Source: Corbicula japonica (lineage: Eukaryota; Mollusca; Bivalvia; Venerida; Cyrenidae). Taken from it: a stretch of 64,000 nucleotides of DNA. Numbering within the stretch: the stretch's first letter is position 1; every line of letters begins with the position of its first letter. The position numbers were made by a program, and so were the translations under genes. This document shows positions 55,601-64,000 of this stretch, in pieces. The notes under the pieces are model-generated. The model was not told the DNA's origin. It ran no database searches and saw only the letters and a program-made list of their open reading frames with translations. The DNA lies in contig JAZAYU010000012.1 in the NCBI GenBank assembly GCA_038501625.1, positions 1,984,001-2,048,000 on the forward strand. Reading direction: 5' to 3'.

Positions 55601-58600
55601 TAGTAATTAATGATATCATATCACGGGAAAAATCTAAAGAGTATCCAGTTACAAAAAAAAGTATCAACCGGAAACGTACGAATCGGCGTTTGGCGGAAAT
55701 ATTACAGTTCTAAAACCTTAAATGGTGACTTGATCTTAGATCTGGCTCAGATTAACTGTCCCCTTCTAAAAACTTACCTCTTCACATATAAGGGACGGTT
55801 TCTCACGTTTCAAAGGGTCTTTCAACCTCTCCCTGATGAAATCTACCGTTTCTTGACTAGTCATAAAGTTCCTGAAAAATAAAACACGTTGTATAGTAGG
55901 AATGTCAGTCTTGACATGCAACAATTTCACTAAAGTCAGATCTAACAAAATGTTAGATCTGATGATGGCCGGCAAGTACAGCAATAATTTCACTAAAGTC
56001 AGATCTAACACAATGTCAGATATGATAAGTCAAATCTAACACAATGTCAGATATGATAAGTCAGATCTAACAAAATGTCAGATATGATAAGTCAGATCTA
56101 ACACAATGTCAGATATGATAAGTCAGATCTAACACAATGTCAGATATGATAAGTCAGATCTAACACAATGTCAGATATGATAAGTCAGATCTAACACAAT
56201 GTCAGATATGATAAGTCAGATCTAACACAATGTCAGATATGATAAGTCAGATCTAACACAATGTCAGATATGATAAGTCAGATCTAACACAATGTCAGAT
56301 ATGATAAGTCAGATCTAACAAAATGTTTGATCTGATGGGCCCACAAGTGGTTTTCCCCAATACTATTTGTAGGTCAGTCAACAGAGGAAGCATGATTCAT
56401 AATGCTATCACCAATGCTCTGAAAATGTCACTGGATATGAATGCAATACTATATAAAATAAACCAATCTTCAGTAAAATATGTCTAACACGGGAAGTCAA
56501 CACTTACATGGATACAATACACTTTGCGAATTTGTAGGCAAAATATGATTGATTCATAATGTTGTGGAAAAAAGCACATTTAGCAACTTGTTGTCAGATC
56601 CTGAAAGCGTAGCTGTTTTCAAGAGGTGACTTTAATCAGATTGGACAAGCAATGTCATTCCAATATCTATAGATGGGAAAGTTATCAAATTACTAGAACT
56701 AAAACCCTTTCTTTTTAATACTGAAAGAACGTCCCTTTTCCCATATTCCATGTATCAGGAAATTATAAGCAGTAGAGCTCTGATAAATCATTGTTCGTGG
56801 AGTTTATACCTTCAAACCAAGTTATTAGATCCAAGACATACCGTCATTGTTTGAATATAAGCCACACTTTTTTCCCAGAATTTGGCGGTAAAAAGTTGGG
56901 GGTGCGTCTAATACACAGGTTTGGCTGCTTATACACTTCATTAAGCCATTTTCTTCTGTTCCATCGGGTTTAGGGGGCTGTGCCGCTTATACATGAGTGC
57001 GGCTTATATTCGAACAATGACGGTACAACCTGAAAATGATCTTGTCACACTGATCATTGGTCTGTAAGCTGCTGACGTTGCTGATGTTATACCTTGGATA
57101 CAGATTACTGTAAAATCACAGAAATTTGTGGGGTTTGTAACTTTCACGCATTTTCTGGGGAGATCAATCGAATTAAAAGCCACCAGGAAATAAAGAATTG
57201 AACAAAAACATAGTTTAGAAAACTGAGTTCCATGAAACTAAGAACCAACAAAAATGGTATCAAAAGGGAAAACCAGAAAATTATATGCCCACAATTATAA
57301 GCGCATCCACAGTTCTGCATATTATTTTGTTCAGGGGTCAAAGTTAGAAAAATGTAAAAGCCTGAAATAAAGCTGGGGGCCTGGGGGCCGCCAGGGCCCC
57401 TGGTGGGTCCAGGGCAATGCTCCTGCATTTTAGTAAATTTCAAGGCTGTGTTTTCCTGAGACACAATTGTTCTAAAATATATTTTTTTCTCAACAATATA
57501 TTCTTTTGTCATGTTGAAAATTGACAATTGAGAATGTTTATAAATTATGTCAATCAAGCCACTGATTAGACTAAATGATATTTTCTCTCTTTTCATTACA
57601 TGAAGAATCACAAGGCTACAAAACTAAATCTTATGCTTGCGAAAAAAAAAATTTATTATTTTTTTTTTAAACAAACAAAATTATAAGCGTACTTTATTGT
57701 CTTGACACAGCACTCGCAATATGCAGCGCCCGGAATATCGGGCTTTCTAAGCCAGATTTCCAACCTGTCACCGTTTTTGTCGCATTCTGAGAACCATTCC
57801 GAATTCCATTTATTTTTGACATCTATTTCTAGCGATTTGGTATCACAATCCGATTTTAAGAACTTCATCCAAACACACCACCATCCTCAAATATACACTG
57901 CAACTCTGTTATATCGTGATCCGTTACATCGCGATATCCAATATATTGCGCTTGGTCTGTGGATCCCAAGTTATTGTACATTTACAATGTTTATTTGTTC
58001 ATACCTTGTGGGTGGTAAAATAAGATGAAATAATTAAATCATTGTTGGTGACAAATTCACTAAACGCACACTTTTTTAGTGTCGTATTACGTCATTATCT
58101 GCCATGGTGAACGATGTTGTTTATTGTATTTTGTATGCATGGATTTAAAAAAGGAAGTACAAGTTCATCTACAGAAACAATTTTACATCAAACGTTAATA
58201 AATGAAAGTTTGTTTACAATTCGTTTGCTTCTGATTTGACATGAAACCATTTTGTGACGAACAATAGGTGCGAAAAAGCTGAAACAGTACTGGAAGAATT
58301 TTTTCACGAGACAAACTGCAAATTAGCTACAATAATGCAAGCTGCTAACCATAAAAGACATTGAACAATAGGTGCGAAAAACACCTAGCTGATACAGTAC
58401 ATGGTGGAATAGTTTTCACGAGACAAACCTCAAATTAGCGACAAATAATGCAAGCTGCTTACCATAACAGACATTGAGCAGGAAACATCAAAATATTTTG
58501 TTGTTTTGACATTTTTCTGCTCATCGACAAATCAAGCTCACGAGGAACAAACATCGCCGACCTTGACTGACCAACAGACCGTAGATCAGTTGCAAGTGCT

Positions 58601-60356
58601 GGCACCGTTGGAAATTGAGGACGTTGATCTTTGTTTGTATCTGTATTTATATCTTTTATTAAAAATAAATCTTAATGAATTATATAAATAGTTGTTTTGT
58701 TTGACCAGCATCGAATGTACTCCCTGATGTTCCTGTAGATTTTACAACCTGTGTAACGACGTGATATACATGCATCTGACAGCAAGTACAATTGGATCGC
58801 ATTGTTTTAGCCCTATTATTTACTTATATCGTGCTCCGTTTATATCAGGGTTCATGGGCTTGGACCCCCAAAGTCTGTGATATAATGGAGTTGCAGTGTA
58901 ATAATCTTGTGACCTGATTTTACGCTTCTATTACAATATGTACTTCACACTTACCATATACCATCACAAGCTATCACTAAGAACTCATCCTCGGGGGTTA
59001 ATGTAGCACATTCTATATCTGGTAATGCAGATATCATCTGGTCCTTAGCTTCTTTTGTCTCATTTCTTTTGTACCAATGGTCTCCTGCAACAATGAATGA
59101 TTAATGTTACCAAGTGATTTTAACCCTTTACTCCAAATGTCAACTTTAGAAGATTTGACCTTTATTGTGATTTATTTAACTTGATGTGTTTTTTTTATAG
59201 AAAATTTGGTTTGCTTTAATGTCAACATGCCTGCATAAGAAAACAAACTTTAAATTGTATACATATACACAGATGTTATGAATTATAAAAGCTATGCAAG
59301 AAACATTATTTTGCTCAAGATTATTAAGATGGAAAAATCTGTCACCTTGGGCGAACCAGTTTAGTGGGAACAAGGCTCTATTGAGTTCACCATCAGTTAC
59401 AAATATTTCCATCTTCATCCCACAGTTATGCAAGATACCATCAATCAACACTTAACATAAAGAAGACAACATTAAACTAGAATTATCACTTAAAGTGATT
59501 CAATACCCCCACATGTGTGCTTGATACTTGAACTGGGAATTCTTAGAATCAATGGCATAATGTAACCAACACTAGAAACATGGACACATTTAGTAGTGAC
59601 CTTGACCCCACACACCTACTTTCAATCCCAAGCAGTCTTCAAAGAAGCAACCTAAACAGCAAGTTTCATCACAATATCTCATTCCTCACTAAAGTTATTG
59701 AGCATAAAAAGTTTTTTTCTATTTTTTTGTAACAATGACCTTGACATTGACCCCACCAGCCCCCAAGTTGAACCTGACCTGTATCTTGTGATGTTACACT
59801 TGTGTACCAAATATTTTTAAAATATTTGATGCCTTTCAGGAGTTATTGTCCGGAGAGCATTTTTCTATTTTAAATAACAGTGACCTTGACACTGACCCCA
59901 CCAGCCCCAAAATCGAACTTGACCTGTATCTTTTGATATTACACCTTTGTACCAAAATTATTTAAATCTGTCAAGCCTTTCATGAGTTATCATCCTGAAA
60001 CGAAGAATCCAACCGACCACCAAGCTCACTCCTATATACCCCCTCAAACGACGTTTGTGGGGGTATAAAAAAAACAATTGATCTGTAATACAATATCACG
60101 CCTTTGTAAGGGATATTCTACCTAATGCTCTAGAAAGATTCAGGCCTCCATTCACTCTACCATCATTTGTCACCTTGCCACCAGCCGCCTCTATTCTCGA
60201 CCTCTCACTTTCATCTTCTGGCTTGTGATCAAATGACAGGTCCACGGCCTTGCCGGCCTGACACATGACGCAGCGTGAGTCGCCTGCATTGGCTACATAC
60301 ACCTTGTCATCTCTGATGAACACAACCACGGCAGTGCAACCACTGTCGGTACCAGG
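49463..60356 (-). CDS. PPM1G: Protein phosphatase 2C gamma (PPM1G), C-terminal part, 4 exons; 5' part beyond window
   Basis: Mn/Mg-dependent nuclear Ser/Thr phosphatase; in vertebrates it acts on splicing factors and histones. Exons in transcript order: 60356-60122, 59084-58955, 55871-55778, 49672-49463; 669 nt, 222 residues to the stop, phases consistent. In order: [46 protein letters not shown] (PP2C motifs), [27 protein letters not shown], then [13 protein letters not shown] with the metal-binding DNMT Asp. The tail is acidic and basic with KRVKLDEEE, a Myc-like monopartite nuclear localisation signal. The N-terminal half of the catalytic domain and the acidic insert typical of PPM1G are not in the window. 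Compared with human PPM1G (about 546 residues) roughly the last 40% is present. Confidence 0.93.
50215..50285. mobile_element. Partial palindromic MITE, CTGGAGAC family (copy 5)
   Basis: AACCAGTCTTAAATCTCAAG followed by CATCTGACTTGCTTAAGG; right half absent. Confidence 0.4.
50744..51783 (+). mobile_element. Helentron-like element, TGTCTCCCAC-type (copy 1), PPM1G intron
   Basis: AACTAGA, stem-loop TGCTTTTGGGAAAAGCA (50753-50769), block CATGTCTCCCAC. The body has degenerate units with AATTCAAGGGCCATAA and GGCTGGTTATCGAACTTG. A GACAGACGGACAGACAG tract comes next, then the 3' hairpin GTCTCCCAC...GTGGGAGAC (51755-51783), whose right arm complements the 5' block. Confidence 0.8.
51784..52409 (+). 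mobile_element. Tandem duplicate of the element's 3' part (copy 2)
   Basis: 51822-52407 repeats 51211-51783 at an offset of 611 bp (625 at the end, because the GACAGACG tract is longer). I see only a few differences, such as one inserted A in GGCCAAAGAT and ATCAAAC/ATCGAAC. Ends in the same GTCTCCCAC hairpin, then ATAAC. Confidence 0.85.
52410..54822 (+). mobile_element. Helentron-like element, GCTCACC-type, PPM1G intron
   Basis: AACAAGA, stem-loop GGGCCATGATGGCCC (52417-52431), block TGTATCGCTCACC. The body has tandem units of about 167 bp (TTTGAACAACTTTGTTAGAG, GCCATTGCGGTTTTGGAGAA, CATGACCTCTGGGGCGGGGC). It ends ACACACGGACGGACGACGG and the hairpin GCTCGCCATGAGCAC...GTGCTCAGGTGAGC, whose outer arm complements the block. 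It starts immediately after the previous element ends. Units are interrupted at 53118-53765. Confidence 0.82.
53118..53765. other. Unrelated insertion inside the GCTCACC-type element
   Basis: Between TTTTTGCTATAT and TTGATATAAGGAAAACCC the 167-bp periodicity is broken by about 650 bp. This includes an imperfect local repeat GGCTATAATGGAGTCCATTC (about 53422 and 53501) with GTTGCTATTG words. Origin unknown. Hydrophobic short frames across it look like repeat artefacts. Confidence 0.5.
55402..55471 (-). tRNA. tRNA-like sequence, probably pseudogene
   Basis: Minus strand: 5' TCCTCTG and 3' AGAGGA ends pair, A box GTGGCGCAATTGTAG, B box GGTTCAATCC, 70 nt overall. The T stem pairs in only about 3 of 5 positions and the anticodon stem is imperfect (loop CTTTCGT would give UUC). 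I consider a decayed tRNA or SINE head more likely than a working gene. Confidence 0.35.
55778..55871 (-). CDS. PPM1G: PPM1G third visible exon
   Basis: Acceptor ATTTTTCAG, donor GAAGAG|GTAAGT. Completes the split Trp of DGIW, then [29 protein letters not shown]. Residues follow the DGxWN motif of PP2C. Confidence 0.93.
55915..56645. repeat. Dispersed repeat R1 (copy 3) with internal 31-bp tandem expansion
   Basis: AATTTCACTAAAGTCAGATC opens; from about 55995 to 56330 the unit AAGTCAGATCTAACACAATG + TCAGATATGAT repeats about eleven times at a 31-bp step. It then continues as in the 22.9 kb copy (GGTTTTCCCCAATACTATTT, GTCAGATCCTGAAAGCG). It begins about 45 bp from the exon acceptor at 55871. 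Confidence 0.85.
56841..57023. mobile_element. TA-flanked MITE, 183 bp, PPM1G intron
   Basis: TIRs CCGTCATTGTTTGAATATAA / TTATATTCGAACAATGACGG, TA on both sides (56839-56840, 57024-57025), interior with CGTCTAATACACAGG and GGGGCTGTGCCGCTTATAC. Confidence 0.85.
57656..57868 (-). pseudogene. Zinc-binding CxxC fragment, possibly transposon-derived
   Basis: A 70-codon frame with [39 protein letters not shown]. The AYCxxC pattern after a Trp-rich start resembles BED/TTF-like zinc fingers in hAT-type transposases and their host relatives. It stops in an A-rich run without completing a finger. It lies antisense-adjacent to the element at 57896 inside a PPM1G intron. Not part of PPM1G. Confidence 0.3.
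57896..58898. mobile_element. TA-flanked pogo/mariner-like non-autonomous element, 1.0 kb
   Basis: TIRs CACTGCAACTCTGTTATATC and GATATAATGGAGTTGCAGTG, TA on each side (57894-57895, 58899-58900). The interior holds GTGTCGTATTACGTCATTAT and a 61-codon frame at 58506-58691 that is also present, broken, in the 60.8 kb copy. No transposase catalytic motif was seen. It ends 57 bp from the PPM1G exon donor at 58955. Confidence 0.85.
58955..59084 (-). CDS. PPM1G: PPM1G second visible exon
   Basis: Acceptor TGTTGCAG, donor ATATG|GTAAGT splitting the Trp codon. [44 protein letters not shown]. Confidence 0.94.
59475..60066 (+). mobile_element. Helentron-like element, ATACCCCCAC-type (complete ends), PPM1G intron
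   Basis: AACTAGA, stem-loop ATCACTTAAAGTGAT, block CAATACCCCCAC. The body has two to three degenerate units shared with 711-1906. 3' end CTCACTCCTATATACC then the hairpin ATACCCCCTCAAACG...TTTGTGGGGGTAT, whose right arm complements the block. It ends about 55 bp from the PPM1G donor at 60122. Confidence 0.82.
60122..60356 (-). CDS. PPM1G: PPM1G first visible exon
   Basis: Acceptor GTGCTTCCAG, donor [86 protein letters not shown]. Begins in phase 0; the upstream exon is not in the window. Confidence 0.94.
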
Positions 60357-60442
60357 CTGGAAGCACAATATTTTCAAACACAATTACAGGAAGGTTTTTA
60401 TTATTTATGCTTTAAAGTGGATTATAGAATTTTTGTGTGCAA

Positions 60443-60784
60443 CAGGGCTTTTCATCCTTATATAACAAAGGCCTATAAAAGACCTCTTCCCAATCCAAAA
60501 ATATAGTATTTTTTCCCAATTGTGGCAGAAATTCTTCCCAAAATTCTAGGTAAGATGTCCAAAAATGGTTAAATTTCCTGGGAGGAGTGTTTGAAAATTG
60601 AAGTCTGGAAGATAAAGTGCATAATAAATTAGATTTAAGTTAAAAATACCTATTACTATTCAATTTCTTAAAGTAGAACCCATCTTTCAATTAATTTTGT
60701 TTTCCCAAAGTAAACAATTATTGCGCATAAATTTCCCAATTGGAAAGGCAAGGGCCTCTTCCCAATTTCTGATGAAAAGCCCTG
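60443..60784. mobile_element. hAT-like MITE, 342 bp
   Basis: TIRs CAGGGCTTTTCATC and GATGAAAAGCCCTG, directly flanked by TGCAA on both sides (possible target duplication, shorter than the usual 8 bp of hAT). Internal TCTTCCCAATC / CCTCTTCCCAATTT words are partly inverted. Confidence 0.7.
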
Positions 60785-60823
60785 TGCAACCCTCGTATAT
60801 TTCACTTGTGAACTCCTGAATTA

Positions 60824-61499
60824 CACTGCAGCTCCATTATATCGCAATCCGTTATACTGCAATATCCAATATATCGCGCTTGGTCCGTGGATCCCAATTT
60901 TTTTACATTTACAATGTATATATTTTGTCATTCTTCGTGGGTGGTAAAAAAGACCAAATGATTAAATCAACATTGGCGGCAAATTCACGAAATGCACACT
61001 TTTTTCGTGTCGTATTATGTCATTATCGGCGAAGGTTGTTTATTACATTTTGTATGCAGGGATTTAAGACACAATGTACAAGTTCACCAACAGATACAAT
61101 TTAACGTATGAAAATAAATGAAAGTATTTTTTTTACAACTGTTGCTTCTGATTTGACATGAAACCCCTTTTGTGAAGAACAATTGGTGTGAAAAACACCA
61201 AGTCGATACAGTACTGGCAGAATTTCGTTCACAAGACGAACCACAAATTAGTGACAATTAATTCAAGCTGCTAACCATGGACATTGAGCAGGAAACAGCA
61301 AAACAGTTTGTTGTTTTGACATTACCTGCTCATCGACATATCAAGACGGTTAAAGACTGACGACGGCGAACTAACATCTCTGACCATTACTGTCCAATAG
61401 ATTGTCGATCAGTTAAAAGTACCGCCACCGTTGGAAATTTATGATGGCGATTTTTTTGGAAATAAATTTATTTCTTTTTATTAAAAATAAATCTTAAAC
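60824..61499. mobile_element. Truncated second copy of the CACTGCAACTC pogo/mariner-like element
   Basis: TA, CACTGCAGCTCCATTATATC, CGCGCTTGGTCCGTGGATCC and interior words matching 57896-58670. The right TIR is missing after AAATAAATCTTAAACTA. Confidence 0.75.
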
Positions 61500-61851
61500 T
61501 ATAAATGTGTCCATAGGACACGGATGCCCCAGCTATGCATCGTTATCAGACACTGAAGTACAATGATGGGAATAATAGCATTTCAAAGACACTGCTGTGT
61601 GAGTAATTATAAGAATATGCATAAATTTGAAGATTAAGCAAATTATTTGTATTTGCTGCACCTGTTGTCTGCTTATAACGGAAATGTCAGTGAAGAAGTT
61701 GGTGGTAATGCAATATTTGAAACAAACATATACATGTTTGTATTTTGCAAAGCTTTTATTTCTCCTTCAAAACAATTACATTTGTAAGCATTAAGTGATG
61801 ATTTTCTATTATAGGCAAGTGTTTACAAAACTAGGGGTAAGGTAAGCTATT

Positions 61852-62480
61852 AACAAGAGTGCCAAACTGACACAAAATAAGCCCGTCAAAATGCTGATCA
61901 TAAAAGTTGCGTAACGATCCGATGAAAATTATTCGACTTTGAGAGCAGATACCGCTAATTCAGTTTTTGGACAATTCAAGGGCAATAATTCAGAAGTGCC
62001 TGGGGGGATTCGGCAGGTTATAGAACTTGGTCGAGATATTATGCCCACCAACATATTCACCAAGTTTGATAAAGACCGGATGAAAACTCTTTGACTTAGA
62101 GAGCGGAAACAGTAATTTTGGACAATTCAAGGGCCATAATTCAGGAATGCCTTGGGGATTTGGCTGGTTATAGAACTTGATCGAGATATTATGTCCACCA
62201 ACATATTCACCAAGTTTGATAAAGACTGGATGAAAACTCTTTGACTTAGAGAGCGGAAACAGTAATTTTGGACAATTCAAGGGCCATAATTCAGGAGTGC
62301 CTGGGGGGATTTGGCTGGTTATAGAACTTGGTCGAGATATTATGCCCACCAACATATTCACCAAGTTTGATAAAGATCGGATGAAAACTCTTTGACTTAG
62401 AGAGCGGAAACCATGTGGACACCGCCCGCCCGCCGCAGGTGTTCCCATAATACGGCCCGTTTTTCAAACGGGCGTATAAA
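61852..62480 (+). mobile_element. Helentron-like element, GCCCGTC-type
   Basis: AACAAGA, weak stem GTGCCAAACTGACAC, block AAGCCCGTC. Body units of about 150 bp (AATTTTGGACAATTCAAGGG at 62115 and 62265). 3' end ACCGCCCGCCCGCCGCAGG, then the hairpin CGGCCCGTTTTTCAAACGGGCG and TATAAA. The hairpin's right arm complements the block. Body units resemble those of the TGTCTCCCAC-type element although the ends do not. Confidence 0.72.
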
Positions 62481-62529
62481 AATGTAGAATCCCCAATAAT
62501 AAGACCATCCAACTATCAAGACAACTTCT

Positions 62530-64000
62530 AAAAGAAGGGGTACTGGTATTTTTAGCATACCAATATATTTGTTCACTAACATCAAAATGATGTACTTTTT
62601 AAAGAACTACAGGCATGGGTATTGTACGTGACACACCGCCTTGTCATGGTGAACATTTGTGCCCAGTTATTTTGAAATCCCTCCATTCATAACCAAGTTA
62701 TAGCCCGAACAAGAAAATTCTATTTTTAGTAACAATGACCTTCGACCTACAGGGATGGGTATTGTACGCAAAACACCGCCTTGTCATGGTAAACATTTGT
62801 GCCAAGCTATTTTGAAATCCCTCCATTCATAAAGAAGTTATAGCTTAAACAAGAAAATTCTATTTTTAGCATACCAATATTTTTGTTCACTAACATCACA
62901 ATGATGTACTTTTTAAGGAACTACAGGCATGGGTATTGTACATGACACACCGCCTTGTGACCTTGACCTTGGACCTTGTCATGGTGAACGTTTGTGCCAG
63001 GTAATTTTGAAATCCCTCCATTCATAACGAAGTTATAGCCTGAACAAGACAATTCTAGTTTTAGTAACAGTGACCTTGACCTTAGACCTACAGGCATGGT
63101 TATTGTACGCGACATACCGCCTTGTCATGTTCAACATTTGTGCCAAGTTTTTTGAAATCCCTTTATTCATAAAGAAGTTATAGCCCTGACAAGAAAATTC
63201 TATTTTTAGCAACAGTGACCCTGACCTTGGACCAACAGGCATGGGTATTGTACGTGACACACCGCCTTGTCATGGTAAACATTTGTGCCAAGTTATTTTG
63301 AAATCACTCCATTCATAACCAAGTTATAGCCCGAACAAGAAAATTCTATTTTTAGCATACCAATATTTTTGTTCACTAACATTATTGTACGCGAAATACC
63401 GCCTTGTCATGGTGAACATTTGTGCCAAGCTATTTTGAAATCCCTCCATTCATAAAGAAGTTATAGCTTAAACAAGAAAATTCTATTTTTAGCATACCAA
63501 TATTTTTGTTCACTAACATCACAATGATGTACTTTTTAAGGAACTACAGGCATGGGTATTGTACGTGACACACCGCCTTGTCATGGTGAACATTTGTGCC
63601 AAGTTATTTTGAAATCCCTCCATTCATAACCAAGTTATAGCCCGAACAAGAAAATTCTATTTTTTGGAACAATGACCTTGACCTTGGACCTACAGGCTTG
63701 GGCATTGTATGCCACACACCGCCTTGTCATGGCGAACATTTGTGCCAAGTTAATTTGAAATCACTCCATAACAAAGTTACAGCCCTGACAAGAAAATTCT
63801 ATTTTTAGTAACAGTGACCTTGACCTTAGACCTACAGGCATGGGTATGGTACGTGACACACCGTCTTGATATAGTGAACATTTATACCAAGTTATTTTAA
63901 AATCCAATAAGAAATAACAAAGTTACAAAGCTGACACGATTTTCGAACATACACACACTGACACACACACGGACAGGGTGAACACTATATGCCCTTCAGC
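62530..64000. repeat. Degenerate 100-160-bp repeat array, runs off the window
   Basis: Units with ACAGGCATGGGTATTGTACG, ACACCGCCTTGTCATGGTGA, ACATTTGTGCCAAGTTATTT, CCTCCATTCATAACCAAG and AAGAAAATTCTATTTTTAG; at least nine occurrences. A hairpin-forming AACATCACAATGATGT lies at several unit starts. The window ends in ACACACACGGACAGGG, like the GGAC tract before the 3' hairpin of the Helentron-like elements, so this is probably one more element of that plan. Short minus-strand frames are repeat shadows. Confidence 0.7.

Noticed and set aside
57144..57611. 155-codon minus-strand frame in a PPM1G intron
   Set aside because: Mixed low-complexity content with a GGGGGCCTGGGGGCC-type repeat word, no recognisable domain and no splice signals consistent with a gene.
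61990..62448. 152-codon minus-strand frame with repeats
   Set aside because: Antisense translation of the 150-bp units of a Helentron-like element; the unit length keeps the frame open.

Overview
The window is eukaryotic, AT-rich nuclear DNA and almost certainly comes from a bivalve mollusc, probably a heterodont or venerid-type clam. Coding sequence is cut into short exons with GT-AG introns. Intergenic and intronic DNA is packed with repeat types known from bivalve genomes: elements starting AACAAG and ending in a GGAC/GACG tract plus a hairpin, palindromic MITEs, tRNA-derived SINE heads and a Penelope-like element. The species call is inference from these repeats.

Three protein-coding genes can be modelled, all on the minus strand. 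(1) Lipase paralog A, 9 exons, 22833-31203. (2) Lipase paralog B, 9 exons, 32542-42496. They are head-to-tail tandem duplicates of a secreted pancreatic-lipase-type enzyme. Every exon has exactly the same length in both copies (46, 166, 169, 229, 258, 234, 106, 186 and 79 nt; 490 codons plus stop), and the proteins are about 86% identical by my count. Both keep a signal peptide, the Ser-Asp-His triad, a Cys-bounded lid and a C-terminal PLAT domain. (3) The last four coding exons of PPM1G (protein phosphatase 2C gamma), 49463-60356. Its 5' exons must lie beyond the right edge.

Layout: 1-22 kb holds no gene I can recognise. It contains a 48-bp minisatellite (3.5-4.3 kb), a degraded Penelope-like element with a GIY-YIG nuclease region (8.4-9.3 kb) between GAT/ATT microsatellites, fold-back elements (13.6, 14.3-14.8 and 21.1 kb) and a 71-bp satellite (15.4-16.4 kb). 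22.8-42.5 kb is the lipase pair. 42.6-49.4 kb is intergenic and MITE-rich. 49.4-60.4 kb is the PPM1G 3' half, whose introns are filled with Helentron-like, Tc1/mariner-pogo-like and hAT-like non-autonomous elements. 60.4-64 kb is repeats, presumably PPM1G intron.

The most interesting signal is architectural. At least six sequence-unrelated repeat families here share one plan: 5' AAC(A/T)AGA, a small stem-loop, a block X, a body of roughly 150-167-bp tandem units in most, usually a GGAC/GACG tract, and a 3' stem-loop whose outer arm is the reverse complement of that family's own X. The end sequences differ between families but covary within each. This matches Helentron/HINE organisation, and all recognised copies lie on the plus strand, antisense to the genes.
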